Source: Candidatus Omnitrophota bacterium
GTDB lineage: Bacteria; Omnitrophota; Gorgyraeia; Tantalellales; Tantalellaceae
Assembly (NCBI GenBank): GCA_030631915.1
Contig: DAOVKF010000035.1
Coordinates: forward strand, 1-12,259
DNA length: 12,259 nt
Direction of reading: 5' to 3'
The notes below the pieces were generated by a model. The model searched no databases, was not told where the DNA came from, and saw only the letters and a list, made by a program, of their open reading frames with translations. Made by a program: the position numbers and the translations under genes. How positions within the stretch are numbered: position 1 is the first letter of the stretch; each line of letters starts with the position of its first letter. This document shows positions 6,501 to 11,630 of the stretch, in pieces.

Positions 6501-9125
6501 GGCGCTGTACAGACATTCCTAATGGAACCCATTAATGGCACCCAGGCAGTTGTTATTGCTACTTTAGTTGCTGCTTTGACTTACTGGATACCACATTATT
6601 TTAGAGGGAGGGCAGTTCTTTTTAGTAAGAATGTTGTCGGATTAACTATTGCAACTGCGGTAACAGGAGCATTTTTGTATACCTCTGGTTTATGGAACAT
6701 ACTGACTCTTGGTTTTTTATTGAATCTGATTTTCTTGCACCTCCTGATAAACCGGGATGCCGTTGAGTATCCTTTACCGATTTCACGCCATAAAGGCATG
6801 AGTCGCAGGACGTTTCTTGGGGGTGTACTGGCAGCGGTTGCCATGCTGGCATTACCCGCCTGTGAGCCAGGTATAAGAGAAGATAACAAGGTGCATTTTC
6901 ATAATAATAAAGTAACTATCGAAGGTCGAACTTTCAGCTATAATCAAGACGAAAAATCCGATATTAATCTAATATTAACGGCGCATAGCACTAAGGAGGC
7001 TTTCGAAGAGATACGGTTCGATTTAGATGAAATTATTGATAAAGCCAGAGCAGTAAATAAACCGGCCGTAATTTTGCTGGAAAATAGCCCTGACATGAGG
7101 TTTTTCCCGATAGAAGAGCTGGCTCCGCATTATGACATTCGTGAGCAGAGATTCACAAATAAAGAAGCGGAAAAGAAATTTTTGGACTACGTAGCTCTGA
7201 CATTAAGAATACGAAAGAGCGTGATAGGGAGAGTCAATGGGTTACTTGATAAAAGGACGCCGGCTGCTTTGGAAGAACTGAAAGGGAGGACAGAAAGTGA
7301 TTTTGTAAAGCAGGAGTTCCAGTATTGTTGGGATAAAAAAAGAGATTTTAGTAATTTAAAGATCAGGGAAGAAATCAATACGAAAGATACATATTTAGCA
7401 TTGTTGGAAGCACTGATCATAGAAGCTACTAAAAAGGGGATCCGCCTGGAGAAATTGGACCTCGGTATGTCTATGCAATTGCAGAAAAGTTTTAACGTAA
7501 TCCTAAAAGTCGCTCCTTTTAGAGAAAAAGACATAGCGAACCAGATAGATGAATTCGTTGGAGAATCTCCCCGGACTATAGTGGCAGTTATTGTAGGCGC
7601 AGGCCATTGTCCTTTGATAAACTTATTAAATGAAAAAGGTTATAGTCTTTCTTCTTTTATTTCATCAAGCGGGAAAGACAGTTTGGAGAGCGCGGGTAAA
7701 GCGGATAAATGGGGAGAAATTGTTACTTTTTTTCTGTATATGTTCATAGGTCTTGGTATTTTTAATCTTTTTCATATAATAATTCGTCATTTTAGAAAAG
7801 CAAGGAGTAAGGGAACCGACATTTCAGGTGATTCGAAGGAGAAAAAATCTTCGCAACATACATCAGAGCTATCATCAAAAAAGGATTTTCAAGTCGCGAT
7901 AGGTATCCCGTCGAATATCTATAATCACCTGACACATAACGGGTATATCCACACGCTGGAGGGAGCGGTGAATGCCGTCCTCAAGAGGAAGGTAAAAATA
8001 GTAAGCCTGGAAAACGTTTCCGACCGGGAGAAAATGCAGAAAGAGTTTTTCGATAAAACCATCGGCGATACGGCAAAACCCGCAGGGGCTGGATCTTGCG
8101 TGAAACTTATCGGAGCTATTCTGGATGAAACAGCGCTCAGGGAAGCAGGGCTCATCGGGGAGGGAGACGCTTTAGACCTCGCGAAATTCGATGAATTTCA
8201 GGAAATAGTAACGGATTTTGTCAAAACAGCGAAAAAGGATATTGTTGATCTGATGTATCCGGAGGTTCGAAAACTGGATCGCAGGAAAGCGCAAAAGGAT
8301 TTCGATGAAATCATAAAACTTGACGGTAAATCCCGTGAGAAGTGGAAAGGGATATTACGCGTAATAACCGATACATCGCCTATTGAGACGCTCGGCCTTC
8401 TGAGAAAAAGCGCCTATGATATGAGGATGAGCCAATGGCACGATGAGATTGTCCGGGGATACACTATGAGCGCCCCGGCCGCCGGTTTTATCAACGGCGA
8501 AAACGGCAGATACATAAGCGTACCCGTGCATGATCTGGCGGATCTGCTGTTCATCGCGGATACCATAAAGAACCTGGGGATCGACGGGAAAGAAGTGAAG
8601 GAGAAGGTGTCCCGGTTCATACACGTGAGAGTGAGAAACGATAATATAAAAAATAGTAAAGATCTCGAGAAATGCATGAAAGCGGCCGGGCTTGATAAGT
8701 ATCTTGACATGAATAACGTGGATATCATCTCTAAAGACGATAAGGAAAAGACGTCGCTTACCGGGGTAATGGGCATGGTAAGAGACAGGTTCGGCGCCGG
8801 TATAGCCGGTAACCGGATATATGTAGGCGCTACCGGACCGATTCAACTGACGGATAGTGAAAAGGAACTGCTGTCGGATGAAGAAAAAGCCCCAAAACTG
8901 GTCCGGATGATAGAAGGCAGAGGCATAGTGTCGCAGCTGCTGCTGGCGTTGATCGAGTTAAGCGCCGGGAAGAGTGTGCCCGGCAGCCTGGGTGAGATCA
9001 GGATGCTCAAAGATGACAGGACCGGAGCGGTTATCTATCTGTTCTTTCCGAACATCAAACCAATAGATTGCGAGGCGTTAAGGGAAGAAATGGAGAACTA
9101 CGAGTCAATACTGTCAGCGGCCTAA
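507..9125 (+). CDS. Giant 2872-residue mosaic envelope protein with GH-A glycosidase and two TraB/ChaN-like domains
   Basis: One unbroken frame encodes the whole protein. Order by residue: long basic N-region and Tat-like signal (1-53); TraB/ChaN/EreA-like domain (about 95-545); unrecognised linker (545-840); hydrophobic segments (about 842-870, 886-910, 945-968); three beta-rich carbohydrate-binding-like modules (1005-1152, 1189-1346, 1374-1531) joined by Lys/Glu-rich linkers; GH-A clan glycosidase (1568-1909); YD-like segment (1929-1955); about four membrane segments (1981-2084); internal Tat/lipoprotein-like signal (2098-2119); second TraB/ChaN-like domain (2135-2395); membrane segment (2402-2427); unrecognised C-terminal domain (2460-2872). 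The binding modules and glycosidase argue for polysaccharide binding and hydrolysis at the cell envelope. What the TraB/ChaN-like parts do is unknown. The gene is monocistronic in appearance, with its own promoter and a hairpin after its stop. Giant ORFs are characteristic of Omnitrophota. The frame and glycosidase are secure; cellular role and topology are inference. Confidence 0.85.
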   Translation: MYSLRIKRQKSDLRKSDNPNKVIRISNTRRTFLFKVISITVAAIFMHQQIVWAQGTSAPLQGHANKHRYEHAQGAGDQTLKIPYSLGNKREAYTGDKDEVVIHLQDAHASLSAQYSLVNLLDTLVTNYDLRFIALEGAEGYVNTSILKTFPDKEIRKETAEFLMREGRMSAGEFFQITRDEEDIALYGVEDNELYQKNLEGFCRVIEQREQHMNPLRVFKRQIKALEEKVYSDELRFVVYKGKEHKEGSLSFADYWQGITPFIERFRIDTGTLADMPKLAESIELEKTIEFDKANLERKQLIDRLSENLGKEEFELLVLKSVDFKEKKISPANFHGYLITLADKNGISLKEYNNVVMFARYISLYESVDIFNLYNEVELVERTVRDKLYRNNDERELYEIAVMASMLEGLYNVELSTRDLELLKSRREKYDAGKFAAFVREKCAKYGVSMEKGCDTGAMLSGLDSAIDFYETAERRDLTMIENTVQRMRAEGKRVAALITGGFHTEGLTHLMKDKGLSYLVIAPKFEKGKERPYIAVLTGRKKPYQRLLDSGRYQIAVQAYFHSDRTEDDLSRFIEIMLITSGLTGFDDKKNWEEIISEWDDLGALYAKAYETFRKANEKQWESMPDKPLEPPVFMRMLREGLEVRVINGTSIVVLDGNPVLAIKKDEDGIPRRTEITEKYKRVLAKRTAVMGMQSEAAPLIDVKAGTRTSEEGFLERMSSETFLEGVIRSFEGGLKSKRDVKKLEQKIIARLRAKGLPAYWERIPEIRSSVESFIQKIKARVVTEESLTGPVTMGPKEVKSGKRETVKKEEQPPVITEEPSIRTTRAFGADWGEKGRSPIEVISAIGAGVIAYSLAGAVGLWPAAAMAFSPFKDSSGRFIAEELPSILQQVGVGIGIFAAIAVVVIGAVIVRHYLKVYGKKALQRDEAGKDEAKIKPVSLSKKIEIIGFILGPLLAGLIMAMLYSWFQHKEPEHEVYVLKPVQETLADRQETLSDRYEITQSPISSSTRAVRQVTWDSKTSAWVIDINVPEEEHTGPERFGQVLFDFGANSYPGGGSITFDVNAAEEFTGPIHRGNGVWIGLVRVDSEGSITYVDGSPIGGWTGHNFSDTWIPRTFTLPEGDLSNVRLIVRFDCFNRPVDGEALRIRIPAAPAAGDVTEEKTHEQDTPVAEVFEEKGVETLPAAKAGSIVIPVDSPWRLQQHASTLGAVDACYDEKSDTYIVELDLNSRESGHSQAEIFLDLLYSPPAGMPAGHADLKGQTVSVTMDIPEGFVGGWIQLFTKEDRHWGSEYGASYYVERPGKQTVTQTFNRRLSARTRLLGIKWGGKEFRGDIKVHEMQIGRAPEAAVKKQPEKKKKKTVKTRDEKVKTKPEMLISSDAPWKLQTHESTLAARDVYYDDARDGTVVNLELNRREPGNSQGEVFLELLYSNIPGLGRGYRDLYNRTATVELIVPEGFVGNTVQWFAKEDRTWGSEYGPEVRIDKAGRILISHTFKRSLTKKTRLLGLKFTGQRSFSGDIVLGKIAVSGPGKGVSTMPGEPLPVITVEKKKAEAPESLTSPAARREIDLVLKPDGLYWNGKRVTLPGANWRVMDKYGYAFGHGLVKPWFPNPVGVSAYKSRMDREFRQIQKTGIRKLRVWLLDDGRAVLDRNGHVAAYDDVFRRDVRTFLDLAAKYGIAVEFTLVDYLIAGKPREVNGVWVQGRRAIFTDPEIRKEFIDRFVIPLAREFGKHPAWKIVDLGNEFEWILSPGEGGGWHKLTDPDVRDKPVPLKDIVAYLDEVSRAIREYAPNLLITGGFNAVTYPDLWQHLEGKVDYIAAHYYPKFGSCQRLLTRAKSRADSMGLTIALEEYPSISMEFDKTLKMLEGLGFTGGDFWNLAAATDDQTSSAKRLSEQLKQLEKFIERHHPELMEPKDAGTPGQKSMLKGAPVYDEEGVVKTQREYNAYGELVKTTEFPGEVMVLKEDLTESGGKGGSWFANRTYMSWVAWWLEPLVAFASGGAVQTFLMEPINGTQAVVIATLVAALTYWIPHYFRGRAVLFSKNVVGLTIATAVTGAFLYTSGLWNILTLGFLLNLIFLHLLINRDAVEYPLPISRHKGMSRRTFLGGVLAAVAMLALPACEPGIREDNKVHFHNNKVTIEGRTFSYNQDEKSDINLILTAHSTKEAFEEIRFDLDEIIDKARAVNKPAVILLENSPDMRFFPIEELAPHYDIREQRFTNKEAEKKFLDYVALTLRIRKSVIGRVNGLLDKRTPAALEELKGRTESDFVKQEFQYCWDKKRDFSNLKIREEINTKDTYLALLEALIIEATKKGIRLEKLDLGMSMQLQKSFNVILKVAPFREKDIANQIDEFVGESPRTIVAVIVGAGHCPLINLLNEKGYSLSSFISSSGKDSLESAGKADKWGEIVTFFLYMFIGLGIFNLFHIIIRHFRKARSKGTDISGDSKEKKSSQHTSELSSKKDFQVAIGIPSNIYNHLTHNGYIHTLEGAVNAVLKRKVKIVSLENVSDREKMQKEFFDKTIGDTAKPAGAGSCVKLIGAILDETALREAGLIGEGDALDLAKFDEFQEIVTDFVKTAKKDIVDLMYPEVRKLDRRKAQKDFDEIIKLDGKSREKWKGILRVITDTSPIETLGLLRKSAYDMRMSQWHDEIVRGYTMSAPAAGFINGENGRYISVPVHDLADLLFIADTIKNLGIDGKEVKEKVSRFIHVRVRNDNIKNSKDLEKCMKAAGLDKYLDMNNVDIISKDDKEKTSLTGVMGMVRDRFGAGIAGNRIYVGATGPIQLTDSEKELLSDEEKAPKLVRMIEGRGIVSQLLLALIELSAGKSVPGSLGEIRMLKDDRTGAVIYLFFPNIKPIDCEALREEMENYESILSAA
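585..668 (+). other. N-terminal twin-arginine-like signal sequence
   Basis: Residues 28-35 read TRRTFLFK, close to the Tat consensus S/T-R-R-x-F-L-K. A hydrophobic stretch to about residue 50 follows, then a possible signal peptidase site after V51-W52-A53. The N-region is unusually long (27 residues) and strongly basic. Tat use would imply export in a folded state, which is hard to picture for 2872 residues; Sec use with a coincidental RR is the alternative. Confidence 0.55.
789..2141 (+). other. TraB/ChaN/EreA-like domain, copy 1
   Basis: Residues about 95-545 start with a beta strand leading to HLQDAHAS (H103, D106, H108). An RFIALEGAEG strand follows (E136), and near the end comes ALITGGFHTEGL (H504). 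This His, Glu-Gly and Gly-x-His pattern, with wide spacing, is how TraB/GumN/Tiki, ChaN and erythromycin-esterase-like proteins arrange their active-site residues. The interval between E136 and H504 is about 370 residues and mostly charged helix, longer than in copy 2. Family members include metal-dependent proteases and haem-binding proteins. I cannot tell the substrate here, and the assignment rests on motif shape. Confidence 0.55.
3030..3415 (+). other. First membrane-segment cluster
   Basis: Three hydrophobic stretches lie at about residues 842-870 (Gly/Ala-rich), 886-910 (Val/Ile-rich) and 945-968. A basic loop between the second and third (RHYLKVYGKK and more Lys) should be cytoplasmic by the positive-inside rule. 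That places the following binding modules and glycosidase outside. Confidence 0.65.
3456..3497 (+). repeat. Tandem 21-bp repeat in the giant gene
   Basis: Two adjacent 21-base units (3456-3476 and 3477-3497) differ at one base. They encode QETLADR and QETLSDR. The near-identity points to recent slippage or duplication in the linker just after the membrane cluster. Copy number may vary between strains. Confidence 0.85.
3519..3962 (+). other. Carbohydrate-binding-like beta module A
   Basis: Residues about 1005-1152 alternate short beta strands and turns with many aromatics, including W1014-type positions, GNGVWIGLV and WIPRTFTLPEG. This fits a jelly-roll, galactose-binding-like fold. It is more divergent than modules B and C but shares their strand layout. 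A carbohydrate-binding role is inferred from the fold-like pattern and the position before a glycosidase. Confidence 0.45.
4071..4544 (+). other. Carbohydrate-binding-like beta module B
   Basis: Residues about 1189-1346 share an obvious pattern with module C: D-S-P-W-R-L-Q near the start, then SQAEIFLDLLYS, PEGFVG, and KEDRHWGSEYG. The block FTKEDRHWGSEYG resembles the aromatic ligand-facing strand of jelly-roll carbohydrate-binding modules found on mannanases and glucanases. I read it as a carbohydrate-binding module of unassigned family. Confidence 0.6.
4626..5099 (+). other. Carbohydrate-binding-like beta module C (duplicate of B)
   Basis: Residues about 1374-1531 align with module B along the full length: DAPWKLQTHESTL, SQGEVFLELLYS, PEGFVG, KEDRTWGSEYG and a closing TRLLGLK strand. 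Codons differ at many synonymous positions, so the duplication is old. A Lys-rich linker (about 1348-1373) separates B from C. Confidence 0.6.
5208..6233 (+). other. Clan GH-A (GH5-like) glycoside hydrolase domain
   Basis: Residues about 1568-1909 have the (beta/alpha)8 landmarks of clan GH-A retaining glycosidases. They are an N-terminal G-A-N-W; R1637 in KLRVWLLDDG at strand 2; N1741-E1742 in LGNEFEW at strand 4 (general acid/base); H1819-Y in AAHYYP at strand 6; and E1848/E1849 in ALEEYPS at strand 7. E1849 before the aromatic is the likely nucleophile. All key positions are intact, so activity is expected. Substrate cannot be told from the sequence; mannan, beta-glucan or another beta-linked glycan is possible. 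Confidence 0.8.
6447..6758 (+). other. Second membrane-segment cluster
   Basis: About four hydrophobic segments lie at residues roughly 1981-2006, 2012-2033, 2043-2064 and 2066-2084, rich in Trp, Leu and Phe. The loop HYFRGRAVLFSK is basic and probably cytoplasmic. A Gly-rich linker (SGGKGGS) precedes the cluster, marking a module boundary. Codons become AT-rich here compared with the glycosidase. Confidence 0.7.
6798..6863 (+). other. Internal Tat/lipoprotein-like signal sequence
   Basis: Residues 2098-2119 begin M-S-R-R-T-F-L-G-G, continue with an Ala/Leu/Val core, and end LALPAC. This is a twin-arginine motif followed by a lipobox with Cys at 2119. At the start of a protein it would be called a Tat lipoprotein signal. 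Here it lies more than 2000 residues in. No good Shine-Dalgarno precedes ATG 6798 (AAAGG is only one base away), so independent translation looks unlikely. Confidence 0.6.
6909..7691 (+). other. TraB/ChaN-like domain, copy 2
   Basis: Residues about 2135-2395 carry the same landmarks as copy 1 in a more compact form: LTAHST (H2160), AVILLENSP (E2192) and VIVGAGHCPLINLL (H2367). The Gly-x-Gly-His strand near the end is typical of TraB/GumN/Tiki and ChaN relatives. A membrane segment (about 2402-2427) follows directly. Sequence identity to copy 1 is low outside the motifs, so this is an old duplicate or an independent acquisition. Confidence 0.55.
7884..9122 (+). other. Unrecognised C-terminal domain of the giant protein
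   Basis: Residues about 2460-2872 form a mixed alpha/beta, soluble, charge-rich region after the last membrane segment. Notable patches are AIGIPSNIYNHL, PAGAGSCVKLIGAILDE, VPVHDLADLLFIADTIKNLG and IYVGATGPIQL. GC content returns to the level of the glycosidase. I do not recognise a family. The positive cluster RHFRKARSK just before it suggests it lies in the cytoplasm. Confidence 0.4.
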
Positions 9126-9137
9126 TATCCGATGATA

Positions 9138-9167
9138 CGCGGCCAGGGCCCCTGACACCGGCCCGCG
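9138..9167 (+). terminator. GC-rich hairpin after the giant gene
   Basis: CGCGGCC (9138-9144) can pair with GGCCCGCG (9160-9167) through one bulged base, 12 bases past the stop codon. There is no T-run after it, so it is not a standard intrinsic terminator. It could stabilise the 3' end or assist factor-dependent termination. Confidence 0.3.
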
Positions 9168-9178
9168 GAGAAAGAGGC

Positions 9179-9207
9179 TTGCCTAATAACGTGTTCCACT
9201 ATATAAT
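9179..9207 (+). promoter_or_regulatory. Sigma-70-type promoter of the metV operon
   Basis: TTGCCT (9179-9184) and a perfect TATAAT (9202-9207) are 17 bases apart. Transcription would start near 9214, about 48 bases before metV. With the hairpin upstream, this marks the boundary between the giant gene and the housekeeping run. Confidence 0.65.
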
Positions 9208-9261
9208 ACATTTCGAACATTTTCCGGGATCCGCGTCTCAGCGCATCGTTAAGGAGCGGCC

Positions 9262-9921
9262 ATGATAATCACAAGCCAGAAACCCTTTTCCGATATAATC
9301 GAATACGTGAAAAACGATAAAAAGATATTTCTGATAGGGTGCAATATCTGCGCGACTATCTGCAGGACCGGGGGAGAGGAAGAGTTAAAAAAGATGAAAA
9401 AACTGCTCGTGGAGCGAGGGAAGACCGTTACAGGCACGGTGGTTCTCGACCCGGCGTGCAGTATCGTGGAGATCAAGCGCTTTTACAGAAAACACATAAA
9501 TGAGATCAAGTCCGCGGACGCCCTTGTCTCTTTCGCGTGCGGGGGCGGGACCCAGGCTGTCGCGGAAACAATAGAAGGGAGCAAGGTGTTCCCCGGAAAC
9601 GACACCCTGTTCCAGGGCGAGATCGCGAAGTATACATTGCGGGAGAGAGAGTTCAGGCAGAGGTGTTCATTATGCGGCGACTGCATGCTGGCGGTTACCG
9701 GCGGTATCTGCCCGGTCACAAGATGCCCCAAAGGGCTTATCAACGGCCCGTGCGGGGGCACGAAAGACGGGAAGTGCGAAGTGGATAAGGACCTGGAATG
9801 CGTCTGGCTGACCATATATGAAAGGTTAAAGCAGATGAACAAGCTGGATGAAATGAAGGTGATCCGGGAACCCAGGGATCACAGTAAGAGCAGAAAACCT
9901 CAGAATATTTCCGTCAGGTGA
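9262..9921 (+). CDS. metV: Methylenetetrahydrofolate reductase partner subunit MetV
   Basis: The 219-residue product matches the MetV / MTHFR C-terminal-like family. That family pairs with MetF in acetogens and related anaerobes to reduce methylene- to methyl-tetrahydrofolate in the methyl branch of the Wood-Ljungdahl pathway. Near the N-terminus is IGCNICATICRTGG (C27, C30, C34). The C-terminal half has the family signature around C135-C138-C141, C150, C155 and C164 (CPVTRCPKGLINGPCGG), then C172 and C180. Thirteen cysteines in all fit metal or Fe-S cluster binding. The start is set by AAGGAG (9251-9256) five bases before ATG. No metF is next to it in this window. The last 25 residues are basic and disordered. 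It is first in a probable operon. Confidence 0.85.
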   Translation: MIITSQKPFSDIIEYVKNDKKIFLIGCNICATICRTGGEEELKKMKKLLVERGKTVTGTVVLDPACSIVEIKRFYRKHINEIKSADALVSFACGGGTQAVAETIEGSKVFPGNDTLFQGEIAKYTLREREFRQRCSLCGDCMLAVTGGICPVTRCPKGLINGPCGGTKDGKCEVDKDLECVWLTIYERLKQMNKLDEMKVIREPRDHSKSRKPQNISVR

Positions 9922-9931
9922 GTGATAAGTA

Positions 9932-10624
9932 ATGGGAACGGGACCCCCCGTGGAACACACGCGCGAAACTTCCATAAGAGATAACGTGAAAAGCGTACTG
10001 GAAAGCCTTCCGGGTAATGTCGAACTCGTGGCCGCGGCCAAGACAAGGAGCCCAAAAGAGATCCTGGCGGCCGTTAAAGCCGGTGTAACGGCCATAGGCG
10101 AAAATTATGTCCGCGAGGCGGAGGAAGCGTTCGCCGTGATCGGACACAACGCCGTATGGCATTTCATAGGGCATTTGCAGAGGAACAAAGTAAAAAAAGC
10201 GGTCCGGATATTTGACATGATCGAGACCATCGACTGCCTGAGCCTGGCGGAAGAAGTGGATAAAAGCAGCCGGGACACGGGCAGGGTGATGCCTGTGCTG
10301 GTCGAGATAAACAGCGGCAGGGAAGAACAGAAATACGGAGTCTTCCCTGAAAAGGCCGGAGACCTGATAAGAAAAATTGCCATGCTGCCGAACATAAAGG
10401 TCCGGGGCCTTATGACAATGGGGCCGTTTTCCGGGGACCCTGAAAACGCACGGCCGTATTTCCGGGAGACCCGGAAAATATTCAACGAGATCGCTGGTCA
10501 GGATATATCCGGCCTTGAGATGAGCTGCCTGTCAATGGGCATGTCCAATTCATACCGGGTGGCCATTGAAGAGGGAGCGACAATGGTGAGGATAGGGACC
10601 GGGATATTCGGGGAAAGGGACTGA
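9932..10624 (+). CDS. yggS: Pyridoxal phosphate homeostasis protein, YggS/PLPBP family
   Basis: This 230-residue product is a cytoplasmic PLP carrier with an alanine-racemase-like TIM barrel. It buffers PLP and influences amino-acid metabolism but has no known enzyme activity. Landmarks are K37 in AAAKTR (PLP Schiff-base lysine), GENYVREA at about 56-63, WHFIGHLQRNK at 76-86, and near the C-terminus LSMGMSNSYRVAIEEGATMVRIGTGIFG-type phosphate-binding residues. The region before K37 is about 10 residues shorter than in many homologues. The start is less certain: ATG at 9932 has only AGGTGA ten bases upstream, and GTG at 9950 is an alternative. It begins 10 bases after metV and ends 13 bases before trxB, so it is probably co-transcribed. 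Confidence 0.93.
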   Translation: MGTGPPVEHTRETSIRDNVKSVLESLPGNVELVAAAKTRSPKEILAAVKAGVTAIGENYVREAEEAFAVIGHNAVWHFIGHLQRNKVKKAVRIFDMIETIDCLSLAEEVDKSSRDTGRVMPVLVEINSGREEQKYGVFPEKAGDLIRKIAMLPNIKVRGLMTMGPFSGDPENARPYFRETRKIFNEIAGQDISGLEMSCLSMGMSNSYRVAIEEGATMVRIGTGIFGERD

Positions 10625-10637
10625 GTAAGGACGGATC

Positions 10638-11585
10638 ATGAACGAGCTTTATGATATCATTATTATAGGCGGGGGGCCGGCCGGGCTTACGGCCGGACTG
10701 TACGCCTCAAGGGCGCGCATGAACACGCTCTTGCTGAGAAGCCTCTCAGTGATGGGGCAGGCCACCATGACGGACATGATAGAGAACTACCCGGGCATTG
10801 AAAGAACAGGCGGGTTTGAGCTGATAAACGCTATCGAAAAGCAGGCAAAGGCGTTTGGATCGAACCGGCTGGACGAGACCGTGACCAAAATATCCGCGGT
10901 GGAGGAAAAAGGCGCGCCTGTGTGGCGGATCGAAACGGATTCCGGGACGCATAAGGCCCTTTCCGTGATAGTGGCGAGCGGCGCGCGGCCCAGAAAGCTG
11001 GAAGTGCCGGGAGAGGATAAGTTCAGCGGCATGGGAGTCTCATACTGCGCTACCTGTGACGGGGCTTTGTTCAGGGATAAGGACATCGTGGTTGTCGGCG
11101 GAGGAGACGCCGCGATCGAGGAGGCGATGTTTCTCGCCAGACTCGTTAAAAAGATCACGGTCATACACCGCCGTGACAGGTTGAGGGCCGCGAAAATACT
11201 GCAGGAACGGGTCTTTGCCTGTGAAAACACAGTGTTTGAATGGGATTCCGTGGTGGAAGAGATCGCGGGCACAGACAGGGTGGAAAAGGTCGTGGTCAGG
11301 AACCTTAAAACCAGTGAACTGAAAGACCTCCCGCGTGACGGCGTGTTCATTTTCATCGGCTGGGAGCCCAATACCGGGTTTCTCAAAGGGGTGTTGCAGC
11401 TTGACAAAAGCGGCAGGATCACGGTGGATGAGAGCATGAGGACCGGCCAAAAAGGCGTATTCGCCTGCGGTGACTGCTGCAAACGGCCTTTGCACCAGGT
11501 CGTAACGGCATGCGGCGACGGCGCTGTGGCGGCACACTCCGCCCGGCAATACGTGGAAGAGTTAAAAGGAGTAGCGTATAAATAG
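10638..11585 (+). CDS. trxB: Thioredoxin reductase (NADPH, FAD)
   Basis: The 315-residue product has the normal length and layout of low-molecular-weight thioredoxin reductase, which passes electrons from NADPH through FAD and a redox disulfide to thioredoxin. It has the FAD-binding GGGPAG at 11-16, the active-site pair C137 and C140 in CATCDG, the nucleotide-binding GGGDAA at 154-159, and HRRDRLRA at 177-184, whose arginines favour NADPH. The C-terminal FAD motif reads FACGDCCKRPLHQVVTACGDG. This adds C277, C280, C281 and C292 beyond the catalytic pair. AAGGA (10627-10631) lies six bases before ATG. No thioredoxin gene is adjacent. It probably belongs to the same transcript as yggS. Confidence 0.95.
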   Translation: MNELYDIIIIGGGPAGLTAGLYASRARMNTLLLRSLSVMGQATMTDMIENYPGIERTGGFELINAIEKQAKAFGSNRLDETVTKISAVEEKGAPVWRIETDSGTHKALSVIVASGARPRKLEVPGEDKFSGMGVSYCATCDGALFRDKDIVVVGGGDAAIEEAMFLARLVKKITVIHRRDRLRAAKILQERVFACENTVFEWDSVVEEIAGTDRVEKVVVRNLKTSELKDLPRDGVFIFIGWEPNTGFLKGVLQLDKSGRITVDESMRTGQKGVFACGDCCKRPLHQVVTACGDGAVAAHSARQYVEELKGVAYK

Positions 11586-11630
11586 GTTTTATATGGGTAT
11601 CATACGGGGATCTTTTAAAAAGGAGTTCGA

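Noticed and set aside
9068..9265. 65-codon plus-strand frame across the giant gene's stop and the metV promoter
   Set aside because: It starts inside the giant gene in another frame, ends inside metV, has no ribosome binding site and no recognisable content.
10787..11482. 231-codon open frame on the minus strand opposite trxB
   Set aside because: It lies wholly antisense to a clear thioredoxin reductase, has a Ser/Thr/Pro-rich composition typical of the antisense of GC-rich codons, and shows no domain.
11586..11630. Possible separate promoter before the M42 peptidase gene
   Set aside because: The 45-base gap has no convincing -35/-10 pair; read-through from trxB explains expression.
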